From positions 1-45,129 of the forward strand of contig DVKX01000037.1 of the NCBI GenBank assembly GCA_018715805.1: a stretch of DNA of 45,129 nucleotides. The letters run 5' to 3'. The notes under the pieces are model-generated. The model saw nothing but the letters and a program-made list of their open reading frames with translations. It ran no database searches and was not told the DNA's origin. This document shows, in pieces, positions 6,828 to 15,160 of the stretch. Made by a program: the position numbers and the translations under genes. Position 1 is the first letter of the stretch. Every line of letters begins with the position of its first letter. Source of the stretch: Candidatus Faecousia intestinigallinarum. GTDB taxonomy: Bacteria; Bacillota; Clostridia; Oscillospirales; Oscillospiraceae.

Positions 6828-8717
6828 TTATTCGCTTTTTTCCAGCTGCATTTTGTTGTATTGCAGGGTGTAGAGCTGATAGTAGCGGCCGTGCAGCGCC
6901 AACAGCGCCTGGTGATTGCCCTGCTCCAGAATCTGGCCGTGGGACAGCAGAATAATGTTGTCCGCGTGCTGGATGGTGGAGAGCCGGTGGGCAACGATGA
7001 GCATGGTGCCAATGTTTTTCATCTTCTCCAGGGAATCCTGAATCAGGATCTCCGTCTCCGTATCGATGTTGGCGGTGGCCTCGTCCAGAATCATTACCGC
7101 AGGCTTGTGGATGATGGTGCGGGCGAAGCTCAGCAGCTGCCGCTGGCCGGCGGAGAAGTTGTTGCCCCGCTCCCGGACGATCTCATCCAGACCGTTGTCC
7201 AGCCTGTTGATAAAGGTGTCCGCGTTCACATAGGCGCAGGCTTTCTGGATCTCTCGCTCGGATACGCCCTCCATGCGCAGCAGGATGTTGCTGCGGATGG
7301 TGCCGGAGAACAGAAATACGTCCTGGAGCATCTGACCGAAGTGCCGCCGCAGGGAGGAAATCTTGATCTTCTTGATGTCGATGCCGTCAATGAGGATGCG
7401 GCCCTTTTGGATGTCGTAGTTCCGGCAGATCAGGGACAGGATGGTGGTCTTGCCGGAGCCGGTGGAGCCTACAAAGGCCACGGTCTGCTTGGGATACACA
7501 TGGAAGGATACGCCCTTCAGCACCCATTCGTCGGGCTTATAGGCAAACCATACGTCCTGGAATTCGATCTCGCCCCGGATGGTGTCCAGTTCCATGGCGT
7601 CCGGCTCGTCCACCACCTCCGGCGTCATGTCCATAACGGTGAAGATCTTCTCCGCAGAGGCGAAGGCGCTCTGAAGCATATTAAACTGCTCCGCCAGAGT
7701 TTGGATGGGGTTGAAGAATTTGGAGATATACATATAGAAGGTGACCACCGTGCCGCTGGTCATGGTCTGGCCGAACAGGGACAGATCCGCGATATAGCCC
7801 TTGCCCCCCAGGTAGAACAGGCACAGCACCGAGGAAATGTAGAGCATATACACCATGGGGCGGAACACGCCGAACACAAAGATCTGGTTCTGCTTGGCTT
7901 TTTTCAGCTTGTTGCTTTTAACCAGGAAGTCCTGCATTTTCCGCTGCTCTCGGTTGAAAACCTGGGTGATCTTGATGCCGGAGAGATTCTCGGACAGGTA
8001 GGTGTTAATGTCCGTGGTGCCGTCCTTCACCACCCGGTAGACCTTCCGGGAGAATTTGCGGAAGATCACCGTGAAAAGCACCAGAAACGGAACAAAGCAC
8101 AATATCATCAGCGTCAGGGCGTAGTTCAGCAGCAGCATGGCGCCCATCACGCCCACAATTACCATGGCGTTTTTCAGCATGGTCACCAGGATGTTGGTGA
8201 ACATCAGGGAAATGGCGTTGGTATCGTTGGTGACCCGGGTCACCAGCTTGCCCACAGGGATGTTGTTCAGCTGCTCGTGGGACAGGCGCTCGATGTGGGT
8301 GAAGATGTCCTCCCGCAGCTGGGATAGAATTTTCTGACCGGTCTTTTGCAGGATCATGGACTGCAGGTAGGTGCACGCCAGGGATACCAGCAGGATGCCT
8401 GCGTACACCGCCACCATGCCGTAAAGCCGGCTCAGCGGAAAGCTGCTCTTCACCATCTCCTCAATGTCGCCCACCAGCAGGGGGGAGACCAGGTCATAGA
8501 CGATGGAGACTACCATCACCAGGAAGACCACTACAAATTCTTTCCAGTAGGGCTTGGCATACACCATCAGCCGGCGGATGATCTCCCCATCCGGCATATT
8601 CCGGTCAAAGCCCATGGTCTCTTTTTTGTTCTTTGCAGCGGCATAGGCCAATACGAACACCAGGGCAAATGCCCCGATGATGGCGCCCACGATCAGTATA
8701 GGAAGATACTCACGCAT
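6828..8717 (-). CDS. ABC exporter half-transporter with consensus ATPase (subunit B)
   Basis: A 629-residue type IV ABC half-transporter: an N-terminal signal-anchor-like helix, a six-helix exporter domain to about residue 350, then the nucleotide-binding domain. The ATPase motifs are Walker A GSTGSGKTT, signature FSAGQRQLLSFARTI, Walker B VMILDEATANID with the catalytic Glu, and switch His in IVAHRLST. The start at 8717 follows GGAGGAAGGAGGG and overlaps the end of the upstream subunit gene by 8 bases, so the two are translationally coupled. The signature (FSAGQ instead of LSGGQ) is slightly degenerate. Together with the partner's Asp at the catalytic Glu position, this marks a heterodimeric exporter of the BmrCD/TM287-288 kind. 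The substrate (drug, lipid or peptide) cannot be told from sequence. Confidence 0.93.
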   Translation of the reverse strand: MREYLPILIVGAIIGAFALVFVLAYAAAKNKKETMGFDRNMPDGEIIRRLMVYAKPYWKEFVVVFLVMVVSIVYDLVSPLLVGDIEEMVKSSFPLSRLYGMVAVYAGILLVSLACTYLQSMILQKTGQKILSQLREDIFTHIERLSHEQLNNIPVGKLVTRVTNDTNAISLMFTNILVTMLKNAMVIVGVMGAMLLLNYALTLMILCFVPFLVLFTVIFRKFSRKVYRVVKDGTTDINTYLSENLSGIKITQVFNREQRKMQDFLVKSNKLKKAKQNQIFVFGVFRPMVYMLYISSVLCLFYLGGKGYIADLSLFGQTMTSGTVVTFYMYISKFFNPIQTLAEQFNMLQSAFASAEKIFTVMDMTPEVVDEPDAMELDTIRGEIEFQDVWFAYKPDEWVLKGVSFHVYPKQTVAFVGSTGSGKTTILSLICRNYDIQKGRILIDGIDIKKIKISSLRRHFGQMLQDVFLFSGTIRSNILLRMEGVSEREIQKACAYVNADTFINRLDNGLDEIVRERGNNFSAGQRQLLSFARTIIHKPAVMILDEATANIDTETEILIQDSLEKMKNIGTMLIVAHRLSTIQHADNIILLSHGQILEQGNHQALLALHGRYYQLYTLQYNKMQLEKSE

Positions 8718-10491
8718 TATGACGCCCTCCTTCCTCCTCCAGCCGCTGCAGGTCCACCATTTTGCGGTAGGCGGCGTTCTGGGCGTAAAGCTCCTGGTGC
8801 TTGCCCACGGCGGCCAGCTTGCCGTCGTCAATAAAGAGGATCTTGTCCATCTGCTCGATGGTGGAGATCCGGTGCGCGATGAGGATGGTGGTTTTGCCCG
8901 CCCGGGTTCTGCGCAGGTTCTCCAGAATGGTGCGTTCCGTTTTGGTATCCACAGCGGAAACGCTGTCGTCCAGAATCAGGATGGGGGCGTTCTTCATCAG
9001 CGCCCGGGCGATGGAGATGCGCTGCTTCTGTCCGCCGGAGACGGTGACGCCCCGCTCGCCCAGGATGGTTTCATAGCCCTTGGCAAATTCCCGGATGTTC
9101 CCGTCCACGTCCGCCAGCCGGGCGGCTTCCTCCACCTGCCGTTCGTCCACGGCGTCCGCGCTGAAGGCGATGTTCCGGGCAATGGTATCGGAGAATAGGA
9201 AGTTGTCCTGGGGCACATAGGCGCAGCCGTCCCGCAGGGAGCGGATGGATATTTGATTCACGTCGTGGCCGTCGATGAAAATAGAGCCGTCCGGCACATT
9301 GTAAGTACGCAGGATCAGATCCACCAGGGTGGTCTTGCCGGAGCCGGTCTTGCCCACCACGCCCACGTTTTCTCCGGCATGGATGGTAAAGGACACGTCC
9401 TGGAGCACGTCGTATTCCCCGCCGGGATAGCGGAACGTCAGCTCCCGGAACGCAATGTCCCCCCGGATATTTTTCAAGTCCTCCACTCCGGGCTTATCCA
9501 CCACGTCCTGCTTGGCGTCCAGCAGCTCGCTGATGCGCTTCAGGGAGGCCTTGCCCCGGCTGGTCATGTCGATAAGCTCAGATATGGCCATGATCGGCCA
9601 AACAATGGCGTTGAAATAGCCGATGAATTCCACCAGCTGGCCGGCATTGAACCGCCCCTCATGCACCAGATAGCCGCCGTAGCCCAGAATCACACAGATG
9701 ACGCTCTCCACGAACAGCGTCACCAATATCCGCAGCAGCACGGAGGAACGGGTGAAGTCCACGTTTGCTTCCTCGTTTTCCTGGTTCAGCTTCCGGAAAG
9801 CCATCAACTCCTTGGCCTCCTTGACAAACGCCTTGATGACGGCGATGCCGGAGAAGCTCTCCTGGGAAAAATCGGACAGCTTGGAGAAGGCCGCCTGCCG
9901 AATGTCCCACTTCTTGGTCAGGTAGTTGCCCACCACGGTGGAGGCTGCCAGCAGCAGCCCCATGGGGATCAGGCACAGGAACGTGAGCAGCGGATCCATC
10001 CGCCACATTTTCCCGATGGACAGGATGAACAGCACCAGCGCGTCAAACAGCATCAGGAGCCCGGAGCCATAGCAGTCCTGCACCGTCTCCAGATCGTTGG
10101 TGAACAGGCTCATCAGGTTGCCTACCTTGTTCACCTGGTAGTACTGCACGGACAAGTCCTTGGCATGGTCAAACATGGCGTTGCGCAGATCCGTCTCCAC
10201 CTTGATGGCAGCGCCGAAAATACAGATCCGCCACAGAAAGCGTCCTAAAACAATGGCCAAGATGACCCAAACCATGGGCATACAGATGTTGTCCAGCAGA
10301 AAGTCCATGTTGAAAGGCGTCCGCACGCCGTCCACCATTACATATCCCTGGTTCATGCCGTTAATAACCATCTGATACAGGTTGGGGATGACCAGCTGGA
10401 AATAATCCACCGCCACCAGCGCCGCCAAGCCTGCCAGCAGCCAGCCGGCGTATTTGATATAGTAATGGTTGATATGCTTGCCGAATATCAT
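8710..10491 (-). CDS. ABC exporter half-transporter with degenerate ATPase (subunit A)
   Basis: A 593-residue half-transporter with six membrane helices in the first 320 residues and a C-terminal ATPase domain. Motifs are Walker A GKTGSGKTTLVDLI, signature VSGGQKQRISIARAL, Walker B ILILDDSVSAVD and switch His LIAHRIST. The residue after the Walker B Asp is Asp instead of the catalytic Glu, so this subunit's own ATP site should hydrolyse poorly. The start at 10491 has AAGGAGG 6 bases upstream; the longer in-frame ORF start has none. It is the first gene of a two-gene operon with its own promoter and overlaps the next gene by 8 bases. Confidence 0.93.
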   Translation of the reverse strand: MIFGKHINHYYIKYAGWLLAGLAALVAVDYFQLVIPNLYQMVINGMNQGYVMVDGVRTPFNMDFLLDNICMPMVWVILAIVLGRFLWRICIFGAAIKVETDLRNAMFDHAKDLSVQYYQVNKVGNLMSLFTNDLETVQDCYGSGLLMLFDALVLFILSIGKMWRMDPLLTFLCLIPMGLLLAASTVVGNYLTKKWDIRQAAFSKLSDFSQESFSGIAVIKAFVKEAKELMAFRKLNQENEEANVDFTRSSVLLRILVTLFVESVICVILGYGGYLVHEGRFNAGQLVEFIGYFNAIVWPIMAISELIDMTSRGKASLKRISELLDAKQDVVDKPGVEDLKNIRGDIAFRELTFRYPGGEYDVLQDVSFTIHAGENVGVVGKTGSGKTTLVDLILRTYNVPDGSIFIDGHDVNQISIRSLRDGCAYVPQDNFLFSDTIARNIAFSADAVDERQVEEAARLADVDGNIREFAKGYETILGERGVTVSGGQKQRISIARALMKNAPILILDDSVSAVDTKTERTILENLRRTRAGKTTILIAHRISTIEQMDKILFIDDGKLAAVGKHQELYAQNAAYRKMVDLQRLEEEGGRHNA

Positions 10492-10549
10492 GATCTTCCT
10501 CCTTTCGGCGCGGAATGGTTCCAATTTGTTAAAAAATATAGCGTGGAAA

Positions 10550-10578
10550 ATTGTAGCACAGGTGTTTCCAAAAGGCAA
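10550..10578 (-). promoter_or_regulatory. Probable promoter of the first ABC exporter operon
   Basis: On the minus strand TTGCCT (10573-10578) and TACAAT (10550-10555) are 17 bases apart, about 40 bases before the ribosome site of subunit A. The match is moderate: the -10 is 5/6. Confidence 0.55.
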
Positions 10579-10634
10579 GCCCCGGCAGGGAAAATCGCGG
10601 AAATAGTCATATAATATGCGCCTTCCCGCCCAGC

Positions 10635-10662
10635 AAAAAGCCCTCCCCTTCCGGGGAGGGCT
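10635..10662 (-). terminator. Terminator after pnp
   Basis: A 10-bp stem, AGCCCTCCCC (10639-10648), pairs with 10653-10662 around a TTCC loop. On the minus strand it is followed by TTTTT (10639-10635). It lies 15 bases past the pnp stop codon and is a textbook rho-independent terminator. Confidence 0.9.
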
Positions 10663-10677
10663 GCAGATCGCTGTGGG

Positions 10678-12798
10678 TTATTGATTTTCCATTTCCTTCA
10701 GGGCGTCCTTGCGGCTGTAGTTGGCGCGTCCCTTCTCGTCGAAGCCCATGAACTTCACCCAGGTCATATCCCCCAGGTTCAGCACGTCCTCCACCTTCTC
10801 CACCCGGCGATTGGCCAGCTTGGAGATATGCACCATACCATCGTGGCCGGGAGCCACCTCTACGAAGGCGCCGATGGGCAGGATCCGCACCACCTTGCCG
10901 TAGTACAGCTTGCCCACCTCGGGCACAAAGCAGATGTCGTCCACCATCTTCTTGGCGGCGTCCGCAGCGGCGGCGTCCACTGCGGAGATGAACACCATGC
11001 CGTCGTCGTTGATGTCCACCTTGGCGCCGGTATCCGCGCAGATCTTCTGGATGGTCTTGCCGCCAGAGCCGATGACCTCGCGAATCTTGTCCACAGGGAT
11101 CTGCAGGGAGATCATCTTGGGGGCGTACTCGGAAACCTCTGCCCGGGGCGCGGGGATGCAGGGGAGCATGATCTCGTTGAGGATCTCCAGGCGCGCTTTG
11201 CGGCAGCGCTCCAAAGCGTCCGCGATGATCTCCATGGTCAGACCCTTGTTCTTCAGATCCATCTGGATGGCGGTGATACCCTCCGTGGTGCCCGCCACCT
11301 TGAAGTCCATTTCGCCGTGGAAGTCCTCCACACCCTGGATGTCGGTGAAGGTGCGCCACTCGCCGGTCTCCTGATCGGAGATCAGGCCGCAGGAGATGCC
11401 TGCCACCGGCCGCTTGATGGGCACGCCGGCGTCCATCAGCGCCAGGGTAGAGCCGCAGATGGAGCCTTGGGAAGTGGAGCCGTTGGAGGACAGCACCTCG
11501 CTGACCACCCGGATGGCGTAGGGGAACTCGTCCACATCGGGGATCACCGGCAGCAGAGCCTTTTCCGCCAATGCGCCGTGACCGATCTCCCGGCGGGAGG
11601 TGGAGCGGGCGGCTTTGGCTTCGCCGGTGGAGAACGCGGGGAAGTTATAGTGATGGATATAACGCTTGGTCTCCTCGGGATAGATGGTATCCAGCTTCTG
11701 GGCGGCGGACAGGGTGTTCAGAGTGCAGATGGAGAGCACCTGGGTCTGGCCGCGGGTAAACAGGCCGGAGCCATGCACCCGGGGCAGCAGGCCGACTTCC
11801 GCAGCCAGGGGACGGATCTCGTCCATGCCCCGGCCGTCCACGCGCTTGCCCGCCAGCAGCCACTTCTTCACGACTTTTTTCTGCATCTTGTACAGGCACA
11901 CATCGATGTTTACATCGAAGTCCTCATACTTCCCGGCAAACTGATTGGCAAAGTCTACCCGGGCGGCGGTGAGGCGCTCCTCCCGGACATTCTTGTCGTC
12001 GGTGTCCAGGGCGTACTCGATTTGATCCAGGCCGTAGGCCATCAGATCGTCCAGCAGGTCGTGATTCACAGCGGCCTTCTCAAAGGTGAATTTGGGCTTG
12101 CCGATTTCCGCCACGATGCCGTTGATGAACTTCACGATCTCCATGTTGGTCTCGTGGGCGATGCGGATAGCCTCCAGAACCACGCTTTCGGGAGCCTCGT
12201 TGGCCTCTGTCTCGATCATCACCACTTTCTCAAAGGTGGAGGCGATGCACACGAAGCAGTCGGCGGCGGCGCGCTCGTCGGCGGAGGGGTTCACAATATA
12301 CTTGTCCCCCAGGTGCGCCACATTGGTGGTGGCCACGGGTCCGTTCCAGGGCACGTCGGAGGAGGCGATGGAGATGGAAGCGCCCAGGGAGGCTACGATC
12401 TCCACGGGGTTATCGTAGTCGTTGGCCAGCACGGTGCAGGTCACCACCACGTCGTTGCGCAGCTCCTCGTCGAAGAGGGGGCGCATGGGGCGGTCGATGA
12501 TGCGGCTGTTCAGGATGCCCCGCTCGGAGGGCTTGCCCTCCCGGCGGTTGAAGGAGCCGGGAATCCGCCCTACGGAGTACATCCGCTCCTCAAACTCGAT
12601 GGTCAGGGGGAAGTAGTCGATGCCCGCTTTGGGCAGGGGGGAGCAGGTGACGGTGGTGAGCACCACAGTGTCGCCATAGCGGCATACGCACTCCGCGTCG
12701 GCCAGTTCGGCTACCTTTCCCGTCTCCACGGTGAAAGGACGGCCGCCGATGTCCATTTCATAGATCTTGTGATTGGGAAATTGCTTATGGGTGATCAT
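10678..12798 (-). CDS. pnp: Polyribonucleotide nucleotidyltransferase (PNPase)
   Basis: A 706-residue 3'-5' phosphorolytic exoribonuclease, normally a homotrimer and part of the RNA degradation machinery. The order is two RNase PH-like domains separated by an all-helical linker, then a KH domain (QIPVDKIREVIGSGGKTIQKI, about residues 565-585), then an S1 domain from about residue 630 to the C-terminus. The first RNase PH domain contains FEERMYSVGRIPGSFNRREG. The catalytic second domain contains ISCGLISD and MDFKVAGT. Length is normal. AGGAGG lies 8 bases upstream of the ATG. It follows rpsO, the classic rpsO-pnp order. A long imperfect stem-loop precedes the start and may be a processing or autoregulation site. 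Confidence 0.97.
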   Translation of the reverse strand: MITHKQFPNHKIYEMDIGGRPFTVETGKVAELADAECVCRYGDTVVLTTVTCSPLPKAGIDYFPLTIEFEERMYSVGRIPGSFNRREGKPSERGILNSRIIDRPMRPLFDEELRNDVVVTCTVLANDYDNPVEIVASLGASISIASSDVPWNGPVATTNVAHLGDKYIVNPSADERAAADCFVCIASTFEKVVMIETEANEAPESVVLEAIRIAHETNMEIVKFINGIVAEIGKPKFTFEKAAVNHDLLDDLMAYGLDQIEYALDTDDKNVREERLTAARVDFANQFAGKYEDFDVNIDVCLYKMQKKVVKKWLLAGKRVDGRGMDEIRPLAAEVGLLPRVHGSGLFTRGQTQVLSICTLNTLSAAQKLDTIYPEETKRYIHHYNFPAFSTGEAKAARSTSRREIGHGALAEKALLPVIPDVDEFPYAIRVVSEVLSSNGSTSQGSICGSTLALMDAGVPIKRPVAGISCGLISDQETGEWRTFTDIQGVEDFHGEMDFKVAGTTEGITAIQMDLKNKGLTMEIIADALERCRKARLEILNEIMLPCIPAPRAEVSEYAPKMISLQIPVDKIREVIGSGGKTIQKICADTGAKVDINDDGMVFISAVDAAAADAAKKMVDDICFVPEVGKLYYGKVVRILPIGAFVEVAPGHDGMVHISKLANRRVEKVEDVLNLGDMTWVKFMGFDEKGRANYSRKDALKEMENQ

Positions 12799-12841
12799 TG
12801 GTTGAACCTCCTAAAAATGTTTGATTTTTCTGCCGGGAGGT

Positions 12842-12895
12842 TTAGCACTTGAAACCGGCGCCGCAGCCATGGTCGGCGCTGCTTTCAACTGCTAA
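12842..12895 (-). promoter_or_regulatory. Long stem-loop in the pnp leader
   Basis: Bases 12842-12863 pair with 12874-12895 to form a 22-bp stem with three mismatched positions and a 10-nt loop. It is 43 bases upstream of the pnp start codon. No U-run follows, so it is not a terminator. Its position and size resemble the RNase III-cleaved leader hairpin that governs PNPase autoregulation in Escherichia coli; that role here is inference. Confidence 0.6.
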
Positions 12896-12915
12896 GCGGT
12901 TCCCGGCAAATTCGG

Positions 12916-12943
12916 AAAAAAGGGCGACTTTCGCCGCCCTTTT
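12916..12943 (-). terminator. Terminator after rpsO
   Basis: The stem AAAAGGGCG (12918-12926) pairs with 12935-12943 around an 8-nt loop. On the minus strand the stem ends in a run of six U (12921-12916). It begins 8 bases beyond the rpsO stop and should uncouple rpsO from pnp at least partly. Confidence 0.85.
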
Positions 12944-12950
12944 CCAATAC

Positions 12951-13217
12951 TTACTTACGGATGCCCAGCTTGGCGATGATGGCACGATACCGCTCGATGT
13001 CCTTCCGCGCCAGGTAGTCCAGCAGGTTGCGGCGCTTACCGACCATCATCAGCAGGCCGCGGCGGGAGTGGTTGTCGTGCTTGTGTACCCGCAGGTGATC
13101 GGTGAGCTCGTTGATACGGGCGGTGAGAATGGCAATCTGCACCTCAGGAGAGCCGGTATCCCCCTCGTGGGTAGCGTTTTCCAGAATGACCTGGGTCTTT
13201 TTTTCCTTCTGAATCAT
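12951..13217 (-). CDS. rpsO: 30S ribosomal protein S15
   Basis: An 88-residue protein, the standard length for S15, which binds the central domain of 16S rRNA early in 30S assembly. Recognisable segments are [36 protein letters not shown] and [15 protein letters not shown]. The start at 13217 has AAGGTGG 8 bases upstream. The longer in-frame ORF adds unrelated residues. It has its own promoter and a structured leader of over 100 bases, as expected for a gene whose product often represses its own translation. It is followed by a strong terminator, then pnp. Confidence 0.97.
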   Translation of the reverse strand: MIQKEKKTQVILENATHEGDTGSPEVQIAILTARINELTDHLRVHKHDNHSRRGLLMMVGKRRNLLDYLARKDIERYRAIIAKLGIRK

Positions 13218-13272
13218 GGGAATTTCCACCTTTCTAAAGCATTGCCCGAAAGCTAAGTAGGGGTCAGTGGAG

Positions 13273-13286
13273 GCGCCTTGCGGCGC
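13273..13286 (-). promoter_or_regulatory. GC hairpin in the rpsO leader
   Basis: GCGCC (13273-13277) pairs with GGCGC (13282-13286) around a TTGC loop, in the untranslated leader between the rpsO promoter and start codon. It could be part of an S15-binding leader structure; sequence alone does not show that. Confidence 0.35.
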
Positions 13287-13341
13287 GGTATCCCGCAACT
13301 GAGCATTGGGCGAAAAATTACCTGGCATTGCCAGCTTGGCT

Positions 13342-13370
13342 ATCATATCATGAGTTTGCCCAAAAGTAAA
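13342..13370 (-). promoter_or_regulatory. rpsO promoter
   Basis: On the minus strand TTTACT (13365-13370) and TATGAT (13342-13347) are 17 bases apart. It lies just past the ribF stop and about 125 bases before the rpsO start, so rpsO can be expressed apart from the nusA-infB operon. Confidence 0.6.
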
Positions 13371-13379
13371 GCATCTTTT

Positions 13380-14267
13380 TCAGCTTTTGGCAAAGAATTT
13401 CCGGGTCTCGGCGGCGTTTTTTTGGATTTCCGCCTGCAGCGCCTCCAAGGAAGCAAATTTTTGCTCCGGGCGCAGAAAGCGGTACAGCTCCAGGCGCAGC
13501 TCCCGGCCGTATAACTCCCCGGTAAAGTCTAAAAGCCAGCTTTCCACCGTGGTATAGCCGCCGCCCACCGTGGGGCGGTTGCCGATATTGGTCACGGCCA
13601 GATAGCTTGCTTCCCCCACCCAGGCTTTGCAGGCATATACCCCACGCCGGGGGCAGAGCACTTCTTTGGGCAGCAGCAGATTGGCGGTGGGGATGCCCAG
13701 GGTGCGCCCCAGGCGCTGCCCTGGCGATACAATACCGGAAAGGATATGGGGATGCCCCAGAAACCGCGCCGCCTGGGTCATTTCCCCGGCTTCCAGCAGC
13801 CGGCGGATATGGGTGGAGGAAATGGTGACGCCGTCCAGACGCTGCTCCGGCACAACGGCGCAGGGCAGAGACAGCGCTTCGCACAGCTCCGCCAGCTTCT
13901 CCGGCGTGCCCGCGCCCCCCGCGCCGAAGCGGAAGTCATGGCCGCACACGAATCCTCCGGCCTGATAACGCTTGACCAGCAGCAGCACAAAGGTGCGGTA
14001 GTGCATTTCCATCATAGCCCGATCAAAAGGCAGGGTCACGATTCGCGCCATGCCCATCTGCCGGAGCAGTGCCTGGCGATCCGCGATGGAATTGATGAGC
14101 GGCGGGGTCTTGCCGGTGACCAGGGTGTCCGGGTGGCTGGCAAACGTCACCACGCCGGGCTGACAGCGGTTTTCCTGCGCCAGACGGCGGCCTGCCGCCA
14201 GCAGCGCCTGATGCCCCCGGTGCACTCCGTCAAAAAAACCCAGGGCATAGATGGTCTTTTCTTCCAT
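13380..14267 (-). CDS. ribF: Bifunctional riboflavin kinase / FAD synthetase
   Basis: A 295-residue protein that makes FMN from riboflavin and then FAD. The N-terminal FAD synthetase domain (to about residue 165) has the nucleotidyltransferase motif GFFDGVHRGH at 10-19 and ISSTHIRRLL near 148. The C-terminal riboflavin kinase domain starts near 175 and contains GIPTANL, VYACKAWV, TNIGNRPT and the catalytic Glu region VESWLLDF. Length is typical. It is 32 bases downstream of truB, the last gene of the nusA-infB operon here. The ribosome site (AAGGAC) is weaker than its neighbours'. Confidence 0.96.
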   Translation of the reverse strand: MEEKTIYALGFFDGVHRGHQALLAAGRRLAQENRCQPGVVTFASHPDTLVTGKTPPLINSIADRQALLRQMGMARIVTLPFDRAMMEMHYRTFVLLLVKRYQAGGFVCGHDFRFGAGGAGTPEKLAELCEALSLPCAVVPEQRLDGVTISSTHIRRLLEAGEMTQAARFLGHPHILSGIVSPGQRLGRTLGIPTANLLLPKEVLCPRRGVYACKAWVGEASYLAVTNIGNRPTVGGGYTTVESWLLDFTGELYGRELRLELYRFLRPEQKFASLEALQAEIQKNAAETRKFFAKS

Positions 14268-14299
14268 AAACGTGTCCTTATTTATATACTTGCCGGACG

Positions 14300-15160
14300 T
14301 TACACGGCAAAAAAGCTTTTTATAGTTGACATAACATTTCTGTCTACTTCTGCCAGCATGAGAAATTCCCCCGCAGGGCTATATGCCCGGTACTGCCCAT
14401 CCGGCAGGGAAATGGAAAAGGCGTTGCCGTTGCGGCAGCGCTGGGTCTGCTTCTCCGTAAGGGTAACGGCGGGATAGCTGCGGAACAGGCTGTCCAGGGG
14501 CAGCAGGAATGTTTCCGGCGCAGGACTTTCCAGCAGCGTTTCCAGCGGCACCGACTGCGCCAGGGTGTATTCCCCGGCAGCGGTGCGCCGCAGGGACGCC
14601 ATGCAGGCGCCGCAGCCCAGCGCCTGCCCAATGTCGTGGCAGAGCGTGCGGATGTAAGTGCCCTTGGAGCAGTGAATCCGCAGCCGGGCGGTATTTCCGG
14701 AAAATTCCAGACATTCCAGAGCAAAAATGGTGATCTTCCGGGGCTTCCGCTCCACCTCTACCCCGGCGCGCGCCAGCTCGTAGAGCTTTTTCCCCGCCAC
14801 CTTGACGGCGGAATACATAGGGGGAAGCTGCTGGATTTCTCCGGTAAACTGGGAGAGGACGCGGCGGAACGCTTCTTCCGAAACGGAAAGCTCCCGCTGC
14901 TCCAGAATCCTGCCGGTGATGTCCTGGGTATCGGTAATCACGCCCAGGCGCACTTCGGCCTCGTAGACCTTGTCCGCGTGCTCGAAGAACTCCACCCCCC
15001 GGGTGGCGCGCCCTACGAACACCGGCAGCACCCCTGTGGCCATGGGATCCAGCGTGCCGCCGTGACCCACCCGCTTGGTGCCGAATACCCGGCGCAGCTT
15101 GGCCGTCACATCCTGGCTGGTCCAGCCGGCAGGCTTGTCGATAATCACGATGCCGGTCAT
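14300..15160 (-). CDS. truB: tRNA pseudouridine(55) synthase
   Basis: A 286-residue enzyme that converts U55 of the tRNA T-arm to pseudouridine. The catalytic Asp lies in GGTLDPMATGVL at about residues 34-45. The start, MTGIVIIDKPAGWTSQDV, is the classical TruB N-terminus. KGTYIRTLCHDIG and the Tyr-containing QLPPMYSAVKVAGKKLYE also match the family. The ATG overlaps the stop of nrnA by 4 bases (ATGA), showing translational coupling. The C-terminal tail after about 240 is poorly conserved. Confidence 0.97.
   Translation of the reverse strand: MTGIVIIDKPAGWTSQDVTAKLRRVFGTKRVGHGGTLDPMATGVLPVFVGRATRGVEFFEHADKVYEAEVRLGVITDTQDITGRILEQRELSVSEEAFRRVLSQFTGEIQQLPPMYSAVKVAGKKLYELARAGVEVERKPRKITIFALECLEFSGNTARLRIHCSKGTYIRTLCHDIGQALGCGACMASLRRTAAGEYTLAQSVPLETLLESPAPETFLLPLDSLFRSYPAVTLTEKQTQRCRNGNAFSISLPDGQYRAYSPAGEFLMLAEVDRNVMSTIKSFFAV

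Noticed and set aside
10681-12852. Plus-strand open frame of 723 codons opposite pnp
   Set aside because: It is the antisense shadow of pnp; the translation is His/Gly/Ala-rich low-complexity sequence with no family features, and it has no ribosome site.
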